A stretch of DNA of 9,311 bases, taken from Chloroflexota bacterium (lineage in GTDB: Bacteria; Chloroflexota; Dehalococcoidia; Lucifugimonadales; JAPUKM01). Every line of letters starts with the position of its first letter. Within the stretch, counting starts at the first letter, position 1. Below the pieces are notes generated by a model. It made no database searches. It was not told where the DNA came from and saw only the letters and a program-made list of their open reading frames with translations. This document shows positions 7,700 to 9,311 of this stretch, one piece after another. The stretch lies in the NCBI GenBank assembly GCA_027295645.1, contig JAPUKM010000257.1:1-9311 (forward strand), written 5' to 3'. A program made the translations under genes and the position numbers.

Positions 7700-8335
7700 G
7701 TGGTGATTCAGGGTTTCTTAGGCAAAAAGATCGGCATGACCCAGGTGTTCCGCCCCGATGGCCGCGCAGAAGCGGTAACGGCGGTAGAGGCCGGGCCGTG
7801 CGTGGTCACGCAGCTTAAGACCAAGGATAGGGATGGGTACGACGCCGCTCAGATAGGCTTTGGAGAGAAACGGCGTCTCACCAAGCCCCTGGAGGGCCAT
7901 CTGAAGGGCAACGGGATGTTTCGATATCTCCGTGAGGTGCCGTTGGAGGAGGGGTCGGAGATCCAGGTTGGTCACAAGATCGATGTCAGCCTCTTCACTC
8001 CTGGTGAGATGGTGGACGTCAGCGGCACCTCCATAGGCCGCGGGTTCGCCGGCGGCGTCAAGCGCCACGGATTTCACGGCGGTCCCAAGACCCACGGCCA
8101 ATCTGACCGCCACCGGGCGCCGGGCTCCATCGGCGCTGGCACCACCCCGGGGAGGGTGATCAAGGGAATGAAGATGGCCGGGCATATGGGCAACCATCGG
8201 GTCACTGTTCAGAACCTGGAGGTTTTGGAGGTTGACCCGGACCGCAACCTGCTGCTACTCAGAGGCGCGGTTCCCGGGGCTCGCAACGGCCTGCTGGTGA
8301 TACACAAAGCTAAGAAGAGGCATGGCGGTGAGTAA
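7700..8335 (+). CDS. rplC: Large ribosomal subunit protein L3
   Basis: L3 is one of the first proteins to bind 23S rRNA, and its long loop reaches the peptidyl-transferase centre. The product has 211 residues (210 if the second GTG, 7703, is used). It begins VIQGFLGKKIGMTQVF and contains the loop core RGFAGGVKRHGFHGGPKTHG, then the HRAPGSIGAGTTPGRV and GHMGNHRVTVQNLEV blocks. Where E. coli has SIGQNQTPG, with a Gln methylated by PrmB, this protein has SIGAGTTPG, so that modification site is absent. GGAG (7684-7687) precedes the tandem GTG codons. The gene starts 15 nt after rpsJ and its end overlaps the start of rplD. Confidence 0.97.
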   Translation: MVIQGFLGKKIGMTQVFRPDGRAEAVTAVEAGPCVVTQLKTKDRDGYDAAQIGFGEKRRLTKPLEGHLKGNGMFRYLREVPLEEGSEIQVGHKIDVSLFTPGEMVDVSGTSIGRGFAGGVKRHGFHGGPKTHGQSDRHRAPGSIGAGTTPGRVIKGMKMAGHMGNHRVTVQNLEVLEVDPDRNLLLLRGAVPGARNGLLVIHKAKKRHGGE

Positions 8336-9311
8336 GGCTATAGATCTGCCGGTACTGGACATGCAGGGGGACACTGTTGCCACCCTGGCGGTGAGCGACT
8401 ACCTTTTCGGCGTGCCCATGAATACAGCTGTGGTCCATCAGGCCATGCTGATGCAGCGGGCCAATGCTCGCCAGGGCACTCATAGCGTGAAGACCCGGGC
8501 AGATGTGTCCGGCGGCGGAGCAAAGCCCTGGCGACAGAAGGGGACGGGCCGTGCACGGCAGGGCTCCATCCGGTCACCCCACTTCCGCGGCGGAGGTATC
8601 GTTTTCGGCCCTCATCCCAGGAGCTACCGGCAGAGAATGCCCAAGAAGATGCGCAGGCTGGCTATCCGATGTCTCCTTTCGGACAAGGTCCGGGAAGAGC
8701 GGCTGGCCATCTTGCAGGAGTTGCAATTTCCCCAGGCCAAGACCAGGGAGATGAAGCAGTTCTTGGACACCCTCAATGTCTCCTCTTCGATCCTGATTGT
8801 GACCCCGGAGGCTACAAAGCCGGTGGTGGACTCCGCCAGAAACCTGCCGCAGGTCAAAACGCTCCCGGCCGCAAATCTCAACGTGCTGGATCTTCTGAAC
8901 TACGATAGGCTCATCATGACCGTGGCGGCAATACGCAAGGCCGAAGCGCTGTGGGACCCGGAGACCACGCTGGCGGAGGTGGAGGCTTCACCGCTGCCCA
9001 CCCCCAAGAGGAAGCGGCCGGCCAGCTCGGCGGCCACGGCGGAGGCGACTGAGAAGGCCGCTGCGCCGAAGAGGAAGCGCGCGGTGAAGCCGGCGGCAAC
9101 CGCTACGGAGGCCGCGCCAGCGGAGGCGAAGGCCGCGCCACCGAAGAGAAAACGCACGGTGGAGCCGGCGGCAACCGCTACGGAGGCCGCGCCATCGAAG
9201 AGAAAACGCACGGTGAAGCCGGCGGCAACCGCTACGGAGGCCGCGCCAGCGGAGGCGAAGGCCGCGCCAGCGGAGAGAAAACGCACGGTGAAGCCGGCGG
9301 CAACCGCTACG
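8322..9311 (+). CDS. rplD: Large ribosomal subunit protein L4 with long repetitive tail (3' end beyond window)
   Basis: L4 is an early 23S rRNA-binding protein whose loop lines the exit tunnel; in E. coli it also represses the S10 operon. Residues 1 to about 215 are a normal L4: LPVLDMQG, the RQGTHSVKTRADVSGGGAKP and KGTGRARQGS loop segments, SPHFRGGGIVFGPHPRSY, and the C-terminal fold ending near NYDRLIMTVAAIRKAEALW. From about residue 217 the frame continues as an Ala/Pro/Thr/Glu-rich tail with five KRKR-like clusters (at 229, 250, 275, 293 and 319). It is still open at residue 330 where the window stops, so at least 110 residues are added to a protein normally near 205-210. From 9090 the tail DNA consists of near-identical repeats. 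The start is ATG at 8322, overlapping rplC by 14 nt. GTG at 8328 is an alternative, because AGAGG (8316-8320) is better spaced for it. Confidence 0.93.
   Translation, partial: MAVSKAIDLPVLDMQGDTVATLAVSDYLFGVPMNTAVVHQAMLMQRANARQGTHSVKTRADVSGGGAKPWRQKGTGRARQGSIRSPHFRGGGIVFGPHPRSYRQRMPKKMRRLAIRCLLSDKVREERLAILQELQFPQAKTREMKQFLDTLNVSSSILIVTPEATKPVVDSARNLPQVKTLPAANLNVLDLLNYDRLIMTVAAIRKAEALWDPETTLAEVEASPLPTPKRKRPASSAATAEATEKAAAPKRKRAVKPAATATEAAPAEAKAAPPKRKRTVEPAATATEAAPSKRKRTVKPAATATEAAPAEAKAAPAERKRTVKPAATAT
9090..9311 (+). repeat. In-frame tandem repeats (75, 54, 75 bp units) in the rplD tail
   Basis: A 30-bp core encoding PAATATEAAP begins at 9090, 9165 and 9219 with no base differences, and begins again at 9294 up to the window edge. 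Unit lengths are 75, 54 and 75 bp (25, 18 and 25 codons). The 54-bp unit lacks exactly the 21-bp segment coding AEAKAAP that the longer units carry. Each unit ends with a 24-bp block coding a variant of PKRKRTVK. The lengths keep the frame. Identity includes synonymous positions, pointing to recent duplication or ongoing expansion and contraction. Confidence 0.9.

Noticed and set aside
8900..9286. A minus-strand frame with repeated hydrophobic Ala/Val/Phe units opposite the rplD tail
   Set aside because: Its repeats are simply the reverse reading of the L4 tail repeats. The plus frame continues a certain gene.
9090..9311. The tandem repeats as a CRISPR array
   Set aside because: The units are in frame, adjoining and share nearly all bases. 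There are no unique spacers and the repeat lies inside rplD.
9006..9311. KRKR motifs as eukaryotic nuclear localisation signals
   Set aside because: PKRKRTV resembles a nuclear signal by composition, but the gene is bacterial in every other respect. Simple basic clusters explain the likeness.

Overview
This 9.3 kb, GC-rich (roughly 60-65%) window is ordinary bacterial chromosome centred on the start of the main ribosomal-protein operon. Nothing in it looks like a phage, transposon, CRISPR array or defence island. The likeliest source is a member of Chloroflexota, perhaps a Dehalococcoidia/SAR202-type lineage. That is an inference from the GC-rich coding, the lipoprotein linker built from 'PDIxATVxAxVxA' repeats, the P/T-rich envelope proteins, and a str operon that runs from fusA straight into rpsJ with no tuf. 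No rRNA is present to confirm it.

Layout. Left part, minus strand: a transmembrane Ser/Thr protein kinase (1338 down to 1, C-terminus outside the window) lies downstream of a secreted lipoprotein trypsin-like (HtrA/DegP family) protease (2804 down to 1410). Both face outward from a compact divergent promoter at about 2805-2845. From there recF (2855-3991) is read on the plus strand. A 263-nt gene-free stretch follows. It holds two inverted repeats (one with perfect 15-bp arms), the best promoter in the window (TTGACA-17-TACAAT) and a structured leader. Right part, plus strand: rpsL (S12), rpsG (S7), fusA (EF-G), rpsJ (S10), rplC (L3) and rplD (L4, cut by the window end). These are tightly packed and surely form one operon.

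How the genes work together. The plus-strand genes after recF supply the 30S decoding-centre and head proteins S12, S7 and S10, the translocase EF-G, and the 50S proteins L3 and L4. Their expression is probably set by the promoter at 4103-4131, by leader structures that include an attenuator-like hairpin with a T-rich tail, and by a strong stem-loop in the 100-nt rpsL-rpsG spacer. In E. coli that spacer is where S7 represses its own translation. The kinase and protease look like envelope sensing and quality-control proteins and are not obviously linked to translation.

Most notable points: (1) L4 carries a C-terminal tail of more than 100 residues made of near-identical DNA repeats encoding a KRKR-bearing, Ala/Pro/Thr-rich unit, still open at the window end; (2) a candidate S7 autoregulatory RNA; (3) S12 has a 14-residue insertion relative to E. 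coli; (4) the kinase has no ATG/GTG/TTG start in frame and an altered glycine loop; (5) the protease mRNA is predicted to be leaderless, and four promoters share an extended -10 of the form TGCTAYAAT. No wholly new biological system is evident.
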